A DNA stretch of 21,394 nucleotides, from IMG/VR virus record IMGVR_UViG_3300002145_000185, positions 1 to 21,394 of that record. One strand, written 5' to 3'. Shown here piece after piece: positions 1 to 6,575 of this stretch. The stretch comes from a virus. The notes under the pieces were generated by a model. It made no database searches and was not told the DNA's origin. It was given only the letters and a program-made list of their open reading frames with translations. Each line of letters opens with the position of its first letter. Position 1 is the stretch's first letter. The translations under genes and the position numbers were made by a program.

Positions 1-324
1 AGATGGGTGCGCGAGAACAATGAGTCGTTTGCAAAACTAAGGAATGACCTGCTGCCACCGGGGACCGTCGTGCAGCAGCCATCGTTGCCGTTCGGGTTCG
101 GAATCGTCGCTGTTACCGGAGAAGGCTGCCCGCCAGACAGGATCGCCGTCAAAACAGAGTCAGGCGTAGTGCGCTGGATGCGAGTCGAAGAGTTAGAACC
201 GTGTGAGGATCAGGAGCAGTGGCCGTGGTGGGTCAATCGTGCGAAGGGAATTCAAACAGAAGAGAGGGGCGACGATGACGATGATCGATGTGGCAACTAT
301 TCTTCAACCACTCGACGCTTGTAG
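1..324 (+). CDS. Hypothetical protein, probably 5'-truncated by the window edge
   Basis: The frame is open from the first base of the window, so the true start probably lies upstream. If it starts inside the window, the only early candidate is GTG at 7, giving 105 residues. I do not recognise the family. The middle part (PGTVV, GFGIV, DRIAVK, VRWMRVEELEP) alternates hydrophobic and polar residues and looks like a small beta-rich domain. It is followed by a Trp-rich stretch and an acidic run of five Asp near the C-terminus, encoded by GAC/GAT repeats at 271-285. The last 50 bases overlap a tiny ORF in another frame that begins at 275. Function unknown. Confidence 0.55.
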   Translation, partial: RWVRENNESFAKLRNDLLPPGTVVQQPSLPFGFGIVAVTGEGCPPDRIAVKTESGVVRWMRVEELEPCEDQEQWPWWVNRAKGIQTEERGDDDDDRCGNYSSTTRRL

Positions 325-352
325 TCAGAAAACGAATCAGGAAACAGAATGA
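275..352 (+). CDS. Possible 25-residue coupled ORF
   Basis: ATG at 275 follows a good Shine-Dalgarno (AGAGAGGGG at 261-269, five-base gap). The frame ends at TGA 350-352, which overlaps the ATG of the next gene (ATGA at 349-352). That arrangement suggests translational coupling to the helix-turn-helix gene downstream. The peptide begins MTMIDVATILQPLDACSQ and has no recognisable family. It overlaps the end of the preceding ORF in another frame, so only one of the two may be real over 275-324. Support is limited to the ribosome-binding site and the stop/start overlap. Confidence 0.3.
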   Translation: MTMIDVATILQPLDACSQKTNQETE

Positions 353-630
353 GCACTCCACCAGTGACGCAAACACCACGGCTGCCAGCCAGCGCGTTGG
401 TATTTCAGATGCTTCTCAGGAAGCCACACACGATCGATGAAATGGCGATTGCAACAGGACTCAGCCGGAAAAGCATTGACGCTGGTCTAAAAAAACTCCG
501 AGTGAAGTTCGCTCTGCGGAAACGGCCAAGAGGAATGAGCGGCCAACCTCAGAAGGAGTGGTCACTGGTCTCTGACGAGGCGGAGCTTCTCGACCTCTGC
601 CGTCGAGCAGATGCCGGAGAAGACTGCTGA
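349..630 (+). CDS. Small winged-helix/HTH-like DNA-binding protein
   Basis: Ninety-three residues. Residues 27-51 (HTIDEMAIATGLSRKSIDAG and following) fit a helix-turn-helix: a first helix, a short turn at TGLS, then a recognition helix rich in Lys/Arg. The basic segment after it (LRKRPRGMSG) and WSLV could be a wing. The start is ATG 349, preceded by AGGAAA and overlapping the stop of a 25-codon ORF. It may regulate the phage genes or act in replication or packaging; the sequence does not say which. An eight-base-pair inverted repeat lies 17 bases after the stop and is a candidate binding site. Exact family not recognised. Confidence 0.6.
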   Translation: MSTPPVTQTPRLPASALVFQMLLRKPHTIDEMAIATGLSRKSIDAGLKKLRVKFALRKRPRGMSGQPQKEWSLVSDEAELLDLCRRADAGEDC

Positions 631-647
631 GAAAAAGAAGGTGACAA

Positions 648-674
648 ACTCGGAGCGGTTGATAGACTCCGAGT
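648..674 (+). promoter_or_regulatory. Perfect 8-bp inverted repeat, candidate operator or RNA hairpin
   Basis: ACTCGGAG at 648-655 is the exact reverse complement of CTCCGAGT at 667-674, with an 11-base spacer. It lies in the 77-base gap between the HTH gene and the 328-residue gene, about 30 bases before the latter's start. No T-run follows, so it is not a classical terminator. It could be an operator for a dimeric DNA-binding protein or a mRNA stem. Confidence 0.35.
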
Positions 675-707
675 CAAGAGGAAACCGCACACATTCTCAG
701 GGGAAAC

Positions 708-1694
708 ATGGTGGATCGACGAACGACAATCCTGAAGGCCACTACGGCACTGATTGAGGCATTCGATCAGTGGGCGGCATCGAAGGAAACAGTCATCGAG
801 GAACAGTCGCCGCTCGGCCTCGCTCTCGATGTGGTCATCAATGCGTGCAGGTATGGTGATGTGCCTGGGGACTGTCGCGAGATTGTCGAAGCGGTCGGAA
901 AGCTCGGCGTGAGATATCACGCGTACAACTTCGAAGATGAGTTCCAGACGTCCACAGGAGAGCCTTTGCCCGTGTTTTACGACGCGTACAAAGGCGTTCT
1001 GGAAGCGTATCAGGGCGTCAGGTATCGAGTAGATCGGCGAGTGATCGAGTCAGTAGCGGCACTGAAAGCTGAAGGGCTCGATTCTCATCAAATCGCACGG
1101 TGTTACGGGCGACGGAATCACGGGACCGGCATATGGGAAGGCGTCTTCTTTGGTCCGCAGGGGCAGACGCTGCTCGGACTGATCGAGCAGGAATTGCAAA
1201 AGCCCGGCAGCGTGATCACAACAGACTGGCGGCATCCAGACGACGAGACGGAAGCGGAGAGCGTCCGGGATCGACTGGCTGGACGGCTGGCAAGAGCCGA
1301 ACAGCTTGCAGAGATCACGAAGACTGATCAGATTTTGAGAGAAGAGGCGCAGAAACCACCGGTGAACGAAGGCGATGTCGTCGATTATCTGCGTGAGGGG
1401 GCGTTTCCTCAGCAGGTTGTGTCCCGTTTCGGTCTGACAATCGATCAGGTCAATGCGATCGCCAGGAAGCACGGCATCGTCAAGGAAGACGATGCCGTGG
1501 AAATTGAGCCGGTCAAAACTGGCGAGCAAGAGCAGGAGCAGGAGAAAACACTGGCCGAGCGGTGTGCCGAACTCAGCGCCGAAGGCAAGAACCCGAGCCA
1601 GATCGCCGGTCTCGTCTCCAAAGAATTCAAACGACCGATTAAGACCGGCGATGTCGTTGGGTTGTTATCCGAATCTGTCAAAACAAGTGCGTAA
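708..1694 (+). CDS. Hypothetical protein with three HTH-like segments
   Basis: A 328-residue protein of unknown family. ATG 708 follows AGGGGAAAC, a usable ribosome-binding site. Three segments have the same outline, a helix containing Glu-Gly followed by a helix-turn-helix-like run: residues 112-134 (AALKAEGLDSHQIARCYG), 224-256 (YLREGAFPQQVVSRFGLTID) and 283-321 (AELSAEGKNPSQIAGLV). The middle is charged and helical, and residues 273-280 are a Glu/Gln run. Lying just upstream of a small-terminase-like gene, with only a short gap, it probably binds DNA in packaging or regulation, but that is inferred from position and the repeated motif. I know no named homologue. Confidence 0.6.
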   Translation: MVDRRTTILKATTALIEAFDQWAASKETVIEEQSPLGLALDVVINACRYGDVPGDCREIVEAVGKLGVRYHAYNFEDEFQTSTGEPLPVFYDAYKGVLEAYQGVRYRVDRRVIESVAALKAEGLDSHQIARCYGRRNHGTGIWEGVFFGPQGQTLLGLIEQELQKPGSVITTDWRHPDDETEAESVRDRLAGRLARAEQLAEITKTDQILREEAQKPPVNEGDVVDYLREGAFPQQVVSRFGLTIDQVNAIARKHGIVKEDDAVEIEPVKTGEQEQEQEKTLAERCAELSAEGKNPSQIAGLVSKEFKRPIKTGDVVGLLSESVKTSA

Positions 1695-1707
1695 ATGGTG
1701 GCAACAG

Positions 1708-2133
1708 ATGGCAGAAAATCAAATTCAAACACCAGATGACGAAAACGAACCAGAGGAAGATCCATTACTGGTTCGTGAAGCCCAACTGATCGAGATGCTT
1801 GCCCGAGGCATGAAGGTGGCGGAAGCGTCTCGCCGAACGGGAATGTCGCTGTCGACGATTCACCGTCGATTGAGGTGCCGCAAATTCAAGGCTCAGGTCG
1901 ATGAGTTCCGGGAAGACCTGATGTCCGGCGCAGCAAGCCGGACAGCCGGACTGATGGATCAGGCTCTCGACACGCTGGCCGAATTGATGGACGCTCAGCA
2001 GACGCCGGGTGTGCGAATGCAGTCGGCAAAGTGCGTGCTCGAAACGGCGGTCAAGTTCCGCGAGACGCTGGTGCTGGAAAAGCGGATCAACGCGCTCGAA
2101 GAGATCGCGAAGCAGAGCTCGAGGGGGGATTGA
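1708..2133 (+). CDS. terS: Terminase small subunit-like HTH protein
   Basis: One hundred and forty-one residues from ATG 1708; GTG 1687 would add seven residues and overlap the upstream stop. After an acidic N-terminus (residues 8-19), residues 25-58 form a clear helix-turn-helix: LIEMLARGMKVAEASRRTGM, then SLSTIHRRL as recognition helix. Residues 75-135 are long helices ending in LEKRINALEEIAKQ, a probable oligomerisation coiled coil. An N-terminal HTH with a helical C-terminus at this size is typical of small terminases, which recognise phage DNA and load it on the large subunit. The large subunit gene lies about 2.9 kb downstream rather than adjacent, so a general DNA-binding role is possible. 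The last ten codons are duplicated at 2324-2353. Confidence 0.6.
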   Translation: MAENQIQTPDDENEPEEDPLLVREAQLIEMLARGMKVAEASRRTGMSLSTIHRRLRCRKFKAQVDEFREDLMSGAASRTAGLMDQALDTLAELMDAQQTPGVRMQSAKCVLETAVKFRETLVLEKRINALEEIAKQSSRGD

Positions 2134-2157
2134 TGGCCAGACTGGAAAGGCGGGGAT
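2101..2157 (+). repeat. Direct repeat copy 1 (end of small terminase gene)
   Basis: Bases 2101-2133 match 2321-2353 with one mismatch (2109 G versus 2329 A). They encode the final residues EIAKQSSRGD and the stop, and include a GAGGGGGG ribosome-binding-like run. Similarity continues after small gaps through AAAGGCGGGGA. Confidence 0.85.
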
Positions 2158-2369
2158 GTATCGGGCATAATGTTCTCACAGTTTGAGTGTGTGCCCCTGT
2201 ACCTGCTTGGCGGCGTGATGGCAGGGGCGAGTGATGTGTGATGCGAGCGAGCCCGGCCATACGGTCGGGCTTGCTTCGTTTCGGGCTCAGCGGTGCCACT
2301 GGCCGGCGAACTGTCAGACGGAGATCGCAAAGCAGAGCTCGAGGGGGGATTGACCAGAAAGGCGGGGAT
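2134..2369 (+). other. Intergenic region with two stem-loops between direct repeats
   Basis: The largest gene-free stretch in the window. First stem-loop: GCCCCTG 2193-2199 pairs with CAGGGGC 2222-2228. Second: CGAGCCCGGCC 2248-2258 pairs with GGTCGGGCTTG 2263-2273 over the loop ATAC, with two G-T pairs, and extends to 2245-2276. No long T-run follows either stem, so termination is doubtful. A 17-codon ORF starting at ATG 2133 behind GAGGGGGG is present but too short to call. The region could be a small RNA, a mRNA leader or a recombined insert. Confidence 0.4.
2321..2369 (+). repeat. Direct repeat copy 2, supplies the ribosome-binding region of the next gene
   Basis: Second copy of the 33-base unit at 2101-2133, followed by a shortened version of its flank (CCAGAAAGGCGGGGA). 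It ends immediately before ATG 2370, so the duplicated DNA provides the ribosome-binding region of the downstream gene. The copies start 220 bases apart. Confidence 0.85.
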
Positions 2370-3674
2370 ATGGGTGCGAGGAAGTGCAGACGGTGTGGAT
2401 TGCCATTGCAGAGCCACGAACGCGACGACACTGCGTGCGGGCAATGCAACGAGGTATCGCTCTCGCAATGGCTGGCTCCTGCGGTGCTGTTGCGAAAATA
2501 CGAAGCGGCAGAGCAACAGGAGCGAACGAGAGAAAACGTTGATCCCGAACGGCTATTTGCTGCACAGCAGGCCGTTGAGCGATTCAGCACATATCTCAGA
2601 AAGCAGTGGCGTCTCGCTCCGAGTAATAGTGGCCAGTGCCGACTGTCTGTGGTTCTCGTTCGGGTATGGCCTCTTGGGGACGCCAGGCGGCGTGCGCACG
2701 AGTTCTTCGACGACGAATACGAGCGAGCTAAGCTGTTGATTGAGTGGCTCGAATCAGACTCCGATGAAATCCGAGAGCTGCGGACAGACCCGCTGGTGTC
2801 ATGCGAAGCGGTGGCGGAAGTGCTGTTGCTAGACATGTCCCAAAGGACGTTTTACTCGACAGCGGAATCGACGTGCTGGGACGAAGCTGGACTGTCAGAA
2901 GCTGAAGTGCCCCAGGTTTTGAAGAGAAGGACATTCCGGTGCGAGTACGACTTGCAGCGGTATCTCAATGCGGTGAAAACAGCCGGTCGTCACGCAGGCT
3001 CTCTTGCTTTCTTGCTGGCACCGGCAATTCGGGTCTATCTGCGAGAGATTGAAGAGGACAAGCAGCATCAGAGATATCGCGACAAAATTGCCGCTCGGAA
3101 AGAAGCGGAAGAACGCGGCATTAAATGTCCGGAAGCTGGCGTGATACGGCAGCAATCAGTGTGGGAGAAAACGAAGGCCGAAACGGACGCGGCGAGAGTT
3201 TCGTTGAATGGTTACTGGGCGGAGTGGCCAAGTTCTCAGCAGCAGAAGCGTCTCAATGATGAGTTGCATCGACGCTGGCTGGGATACGAAGTCAGCTCAC
3301 TTCCGAAGTGGCGGGAGTGGGACTCTTACAGCATAGTCGAGGAGTGGGAGAGTGACAGACGGGAATCATGCGTAGATGCGGTGTCTCGCATGTTTGCCGA
3401 ACGAATGGAGAGACTGAAAAACTGGCGACATAGAGATCAGTATTTCCGAGCGATGGAGTTGGCCTATTGGCTGTGGGTGAAGTTTTGGTACGTTGGCAAA
3501 TATGAGATTTCAGCTCGACTGTCAGATTTAGACGCAGCAGAGTGGCTGGCGCGAGAGTGGCGTGAGATGGTGGAAACATTCATCATAGATGTGGATATGA
3601 ATCAGGAGATACCAGACGATGACGAGTACGACGAGTACGACGAGTACGACGACGACGAGTACGAGTACGACTGA
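2370..3674 (+). CDS. Zinc-ribbon hypothetical protein with acidic Asp-Glu-Tyr tail
   Basis: Four hundred and thirty-four residues from ATG 2370, behind GGCGGGG; the frame is open further upstream, but that part is unlike a protein and overlaps the duplicated DNA. Residues 6-26 hold CxxC-x13-CxxC (C6, C9, C23, C26), a probable zinc ribbon. The body is helical, charged and Trp-rich, with no family I recognise. Residues 416-434 are almost only Asp, Glu and Tyr (DEYDEYDEYDDDEYEYD). This tail is encoded by a repeated GACGAGTAC unit that also seems to encode the N-terminus of the next gene in the +1 frame. Nucleic-acid binding through the ribbon is plausible; the rest is unknown. Confidence 0.6.
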   Translation: MGARKCRRCGLPLQSHERDDTACGQCNEVSLSQWLAPAVLLRKYEAAEQQERTRENVDPERLFAAQQAVERFSTYLRKQWRLAPSNSGQCRLSVVLVRVWPLGDARRRAHEFFDDEYERAKLLIEWLESDSDEIRELRTDPLVSCEAVAEVLLLDMSQRTFYSTAESTCWDEAGLSEAEVPQVLKRRTFRCEYDLQRYLNAVKTAGRHAGSLAFLLAPAIRVYLREIEEDKQHQRYRDKIAARKEAEERGIKCPEAGVIRQQSVWEKTKAETDAARVSLNGYWAEWPSSQQQKRLNDELHRRWLGYEVSSLPKWREWDSYSIVEEWESDRRESCVDAVSRMFAERMERLKNWRHRDQYFRAMELAYWLWVKFWYVGKYEISARLSDLDAAEWLAREWREMVETFIIDVDMNQEIPDDDEYDEYDEYDDDEYEYD

Positions 3675-3861
3675 CGACGACTTTCACGTGAACGCAACGG
3701 AGGCCAGTAAAGCAGGCTGGTTCCTGAAGCGGATCGAGCGACTCACTCCCATCGAGCAACAGGAGGTGTGGCGAGTCACGCTTGAGCGAAGAGGCATAGT
3801 ATCGACAGCAGAAGGATGCACGATCGGTGCAGCAATTCGAGCTGCAAGCAAATGTCACTGA
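3619..3861 (+). CDS. Small hypothetical protein with Thr/Ser-repeat N-terminus
   Basis: Eighty residues if it starts at ATG 3619, which has AGGAGA about ten bases upstream (3604-3609). A shorter form from GTG 3688 (58 residues) lacks a clear ribosome-binding site. With the longer start, residues 2-18 are only Thr and Ser, from the repeat shared with the upstream gene (56-base overlap in another frame). The remainder (KAGWFLKRIERLTPIEQQEV, then VWRVTLERRGI) looks like a small helical protein. The stop overlaps the next ATG by ten bases, suggesting coupled translation. Family not recognised. Confidence 0.45.
   Translation: MTSTTSTTSTTTTSTSTTDDDFHVNATEASKAGWFLKRIERLTPIEQQEVWRVTLERRGIVSTAEGCTIGAAIRAASKCH
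3621..3671 (+). repeat. GACGAGTAC tandem repeat read in two frames
   Basis: Three exact nine-base units at 3621-3647, then degenerate units to 3671. In one frame it codes (Asp-Glu-Tyr)n, in the +1 frame a Thr/Ser run starting with ATG 3619. Confidence 0.85.
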
Positions 3862-4088
3862 AAGCACGACTCAAGCAGCTTGAAGAGAAAATGCTCGCGG
3901 AAGAGGACCGGGGCGAATGGTTGCCGGACGTCTTTGCATTTCGGGTGGCAGGTATCTCACGCGAAGAAGCTCGACGGCAGGCGATCGAACGGGCACAGCG
4001 ATTCACGGAAGACAGCCGCGCGACGCCGCAGCAGGTGGCGGAGTGGCAGCGGCTGGCGAGGCAGTTGACGAAATTGGTGGGCAACTAA
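3852..4088 (+). CDS. Small helical hypothetical protein
   Basis: Seventy-eight residues from ATG 3852; ATG 3816 upstream would add 12 residues that look like frame shadow. The sequence is strongly helical and charged: LKARLKQLEEKMLAEEDRGE at the start, then SREEARRQAIERAQRF and TPQQVAEWQRLARQLTKL, consistent with a coiled-coil or helical hairpin. The start overlaps the stop of the preceding small gene, and the methyltransferase gene follows 17 bases after the stop, so these three genes look translationally linked. Function unknown. Confidence 0.5.
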   Translation: MSLKARLKQLEEKMLAEEDRGEWLPDVFAFRVAGISREEARRQAIERAQRFTEDSRATPQQVAEWQRLARQLTKLVGN

Positions 4089-4105
4089 AAGCAAGTGGAG
4101 AGGCG

Positions 4106-4666
4106 ATGGCGACTTACGGCCAAACAAAACGGCAGGACGAGCACTCGGGTTCACCCGCTTGTTATCCGCCTGTTCTCGATCCTTGTTGCGGTACTCGAAT
4201 GTTTTGGTTTGACAGAACTGACGAGCGAGCAGTTTACAACGACATTCGGAAAGGCGTGCGGGTTATTGATGTTGGCACGCCAGGAACAAAGGGACGAAAG
4301 CCGAAGGTTGTGGCACCGGATGAAATCGCTGATTTTCGCCAGATGGTTTACCCAGATGAGACGTTCTGGCATGTGGTGTTTGATCCGCCTCACTTTCATA
4401 AAGGGGCGGGAGCGACAGGTCGAATTGCGTTTGACTTTGGGTTGCTGGCGGAAACGTGGCGTGAAGATTTGCGGGCTGGTTTTGTGGAATGTTTCAGGGT
4501 GCTCAAACCGTGCGGGACGCTGATATTCAAGTGGTGCGAGGCAGAGATACCATTGCGGGAAGTGTTAGCGTTGACGGACGAAAAGCCGCTGTACGGGCAC
4601 CGGAGCGGGAAGAAGGCGCAGACCCATTGGGTGTGTTTTATGAAGTCACCAGCGGTTGACGGATAA
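4106..4666 (+). CDS. Phage class I SAM-dependent DNA methyltransferase
   Basis: One hundred and eighty-six residues from ATG 4106, behind GGAGAGG. VLDPCCGTRMFWFDR (residues 23-37) matches the SAM-binding loop of a common small phage methyltransferase family, and VVFDPPHFHKGAG (90-102) holds the DPPH form of the catalytic DPPY/F/W motif. FVECFRVLKPCGTLIFKWCE (126-145) and THWVCFMKS (173-181) complete the conserved core of that family. It would transfer a methyl group from S-adenosylmethionine to a base in DNA, most likely an exocyclic amino group given the DPPH motif. The usual role is protecting phage DNA from host restriction or marking it. No target-recognition domain or cognate nuclease is visible nearby; substrate base and site cannot be read from sequence. 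Confidence 0.85.
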   Translation: MATYGQTKRQDEHSGSPACYPPVLDPCCGTRMFWFDRTDERAVYNDIRKGVRVIDVGTPGTKGRKPKVVAPDEIADFRQMVYPDETFWHVVFDPPHFHKGAGATGRIAFDFGLLAETWREDLRAGFVECFRVLKPCGTLIFKWCEAEIPLREVLALTDEKPLYGHRSGKKAQTHWVCFMKSPAVDG

Positions 4667-4750
4667 CGACTTCGATCAGCGGGGACGTGTGGTCGTGCTG
4701 GTCGGTGTAGTCACACAGCCGCAGAATGTGAAGCGAGAAAAGGAGAAGAG

Positions 4751-5020
4751 ATGATCGGACGAAACGCAGAAGTTGACGCGAAACTACGGGCCGAAATTTA
4801 TCTTCACGGTGATCACTGGCGAAAGGAACACAACGCGATGGGTGAAGAGCAGCGAAAGGAACTGCTCGACAATCTCATCGCGAAGCGAAAGGCTGATCCG
4901 CAAAGGCTAGAGGAACCAGAATTGCGAGGTGATTACTCGGGCAAGCCTGTAGGCTGTACGCTTCAGTGTGGGACTGGCGGCGGGTTTAGAGTGATTCGCA
5001 GCACGAAGCCGTTTAGTTGA
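4751..5020 (+). CDS. Small hypothetical protein
   Basis: Eighty-nine residues from ATG 4751, with a strong AGGAG six bases or so upstream. The first half is helical and charged (AEVDAKLRAEIYLHGDHWRK, then EEQRKELLDNLIAKRK). The second half has two Cys and a glycine-rich strand (GCTLQCGTGGGFRV). No family recognised. It sits directly in front of the large terminase gene with a 21-base gap and is likely part of the same transcript. Confidence 0.55.
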   Translation: MIGRNAEVDAKLRAEIYLHGDHWRKEHNAMGEEQRKELLDNLIAKRKADPQRLEEPELRGDYSGKPVGCTLQCGTGGGFRVIRSTKPFS

Positions 5021-5041
5021 TCTCTGCCAGATTGGTGATCG

Positions 5042-6571
5042 ATGCCCGAAGCAGTTGAAGCAATCGTCGACGCTGGCGTCATTTCAACGCTCGATAACGC
5101 CTATTGGTTCTTTGAGCCGAGGCCAGACAACGTCGAGCGCGGCGATGAACAGACGACGTTCGTGAACTCGATGAATCCGGGCGTCACGTTTTTGCTGGGC
5201 GGAAACGGATCAGGCACAACAACTGCTGGTTTGTTCAAGGTGGCGAAGTTCATACTAGAGCAGCAGCCTCCACCGCATCGAGACACTCCGTTCTGGATCA
5301 TCGCGGAGAGTTATCAGCAGGTGATGGACGCCTGCTGGAAAGAGAAGCTGTTCGGACGCGGGATGATCCCGGAATCGGAGATCGATCGTCCGAGAATCAG
5401 TTGGTACAAGCCGAACCAGAACTGGCCATACCGCGTGCCGTTGAAGCCGTGGCCGGGGCGTCCCGGCAAAAACTGGGTGCTGGAATTCAAGTCGTATGCT
5501 CAGGGCCGGGCACAGATGCAGGCGTCCGCCATCGGCGGGTTCCTGTTCGTGGAACAATTCCCGTGGGGCATCCTCGAAGAAGTCCTGCGAGGCTGCCGCG
5601 AGTACGAGTTCCGGGGATCGAAACTGGCTGAGTTTACGCCGGTCGATCCGGAGCGGTCGATCAACCTCGAAGAGATGATTGATCGGGACGAACTGCCGCA
5701 GGGCTGGCAGGTCTGCCATGCGAACACGGAGTGTGCCGTCGAAGCCGGGCAGGTGTCACAGGAGTGGTTCGACGAGTTCTTCGGGATGCTGCCGGACGAG
5801 GTCAAGCCGGTCCGTTGCCGTGGAGAATTTGGGAAGTTTGCCGGCCAGATTTACGCCGGCTGGAACGCGAAAATTCACTTGGTCGATGATGACGTGATCG
5901 ACTTTCCGGACGGCGTGCAGTATCGCCGGACAATCGACTGGGGAGCTGGCCCGCAGAACGCGTTCGTTTGCTTGTGGCTTTACCGCAACGGGCTCGGTCA
6001 GTGGTTCGTCTTCGACGAGTATTACTCGACCGACCAGATGCGGGACACTGTCGAACATCTGGTCGCGGTGCAGGAGCGGTCGGCTATATGGCAGTGGAAG
6101 GAAGGCCATCCGCTGTACGGCACGACCTACGCGGACCCATCGAGCCCGGCCAGCATCCGGATCGCCAGCAAGCTCACAAACTATCGACCGGACGTGAAGC
6201 CGATTTCGATCACGCCAGCGAACAACAGCGTGCTCGAAGGGATCGAACACGTGCAGTACCTGCTGAAGTGCGAGCCCGCACTCGATGGACATCCGCGTCT
6301 GTTCGTTCATCAGGACCGGTGCCCGAAGCTGGCACAGCAGATGCGAATTTACCGCTGGGAGCGAGGCTCCGAGTCAGGACTGAATCCGCGAGACGCACGA
6401 CGGCAACCGCTGAAGAAAGACGATCACACGTGCGACGCGTTACGCTATTGTGTATTCACCGAGGCGAGCCGCGTTGGCGGCACGATCGATCGAGTCGCCA
6501 ACGGGCACAAGACGCGAGCGGTGCAGATTCAACGGCATGATCTTGACGCGGTGTTCGATAGGGAGAGGTAA
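5042..6571 (+). CDS. terL: Terminase large subunit with atypical ATPase motifs
   Basis: Five hundred and nine residues, the usual size for the packaging motor. It should translocate DNA through the portal using ATP and cut concatemers with a C-terminal RNase H-like nuclease. The nuclease half looks intact: TIDWGAG (D299), FVFDEYY (D325/E326), YADPSSP (D365) and KKDDHTCDALRY (D460/D461/D465), typical acidic metal-binding positions. The ATPase half is odd. The P-loop is GGNGSGTTT at residues 53-61: the essential Walker A lysine is Thr59. The likely Walker B strand is GFLFVEQ (166-172), with Glu-Gln in place of Asp-Glu. Either the family uses a displaced lysine, or this copy is impaired. The start is ATG 5042, with only a weak ribosome-binding site. 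The KTSC gene follows four bases after the stop. Confidence 0.85.
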   Translation: MPEAVEAIVDAGVISTLDNAYWFFEPRPDNVERGDEQTTFVNSMNPGVTFLLGGNGSGTTTAGLFKVAKFILEQQPPPHRDTPFWIIAESYQQVMDACWKEKLFGRGMIPESEIDRPRISWYKPNQNWPYRVPLKPWPGRPGKNWVLEFKSYAQGRAQMQASAIGGFLFVEQFPWGILEEVLRGCREYEFRGSKLAEFTPVDPERSINLEEMIDRDELPQGWQVCHANTECAVEAGQVSQEWFDEFFGMLPDEVKPVRCRGEFGKFAGQIYAGWNAKIHLVDDDVIDFPDGVQYRRTIDWGAGPQNAFVCLWLYRNGLGQWFVFDEYYSTDQMRDTVEHLVAVQERSAIWQWKEGHPLYGTTYADPSSPASIRIASKLTNYRPDVKPISITPANNSVLEGIEHVQYLLKCEPALDGHPRLFVHQDRCPKLAQQMRIYRWERGSESGLNPRDARRQPLKKDDHTCDALRYCVFTEASRVGGTIDRVANGHKTRAVQIQRHDLDAVFDRER

Positions 6572-6575
6572 CGAG

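Noticed and set aside
2133-2186. 17-codon ORF behind GAGGGGGG after the small terminase stop
   Set aside because: Too short, no pattern in the peptide, and it lies in duplicated DNA; the ribosome-binding-like run is part of the terminase coding sequence.
4667-4750. Search for a promoter between methyltransferase and next gene
   Set aside because: No -35/-10 pair with acceptable spacing and no stem-loop found in the 84-base gap.
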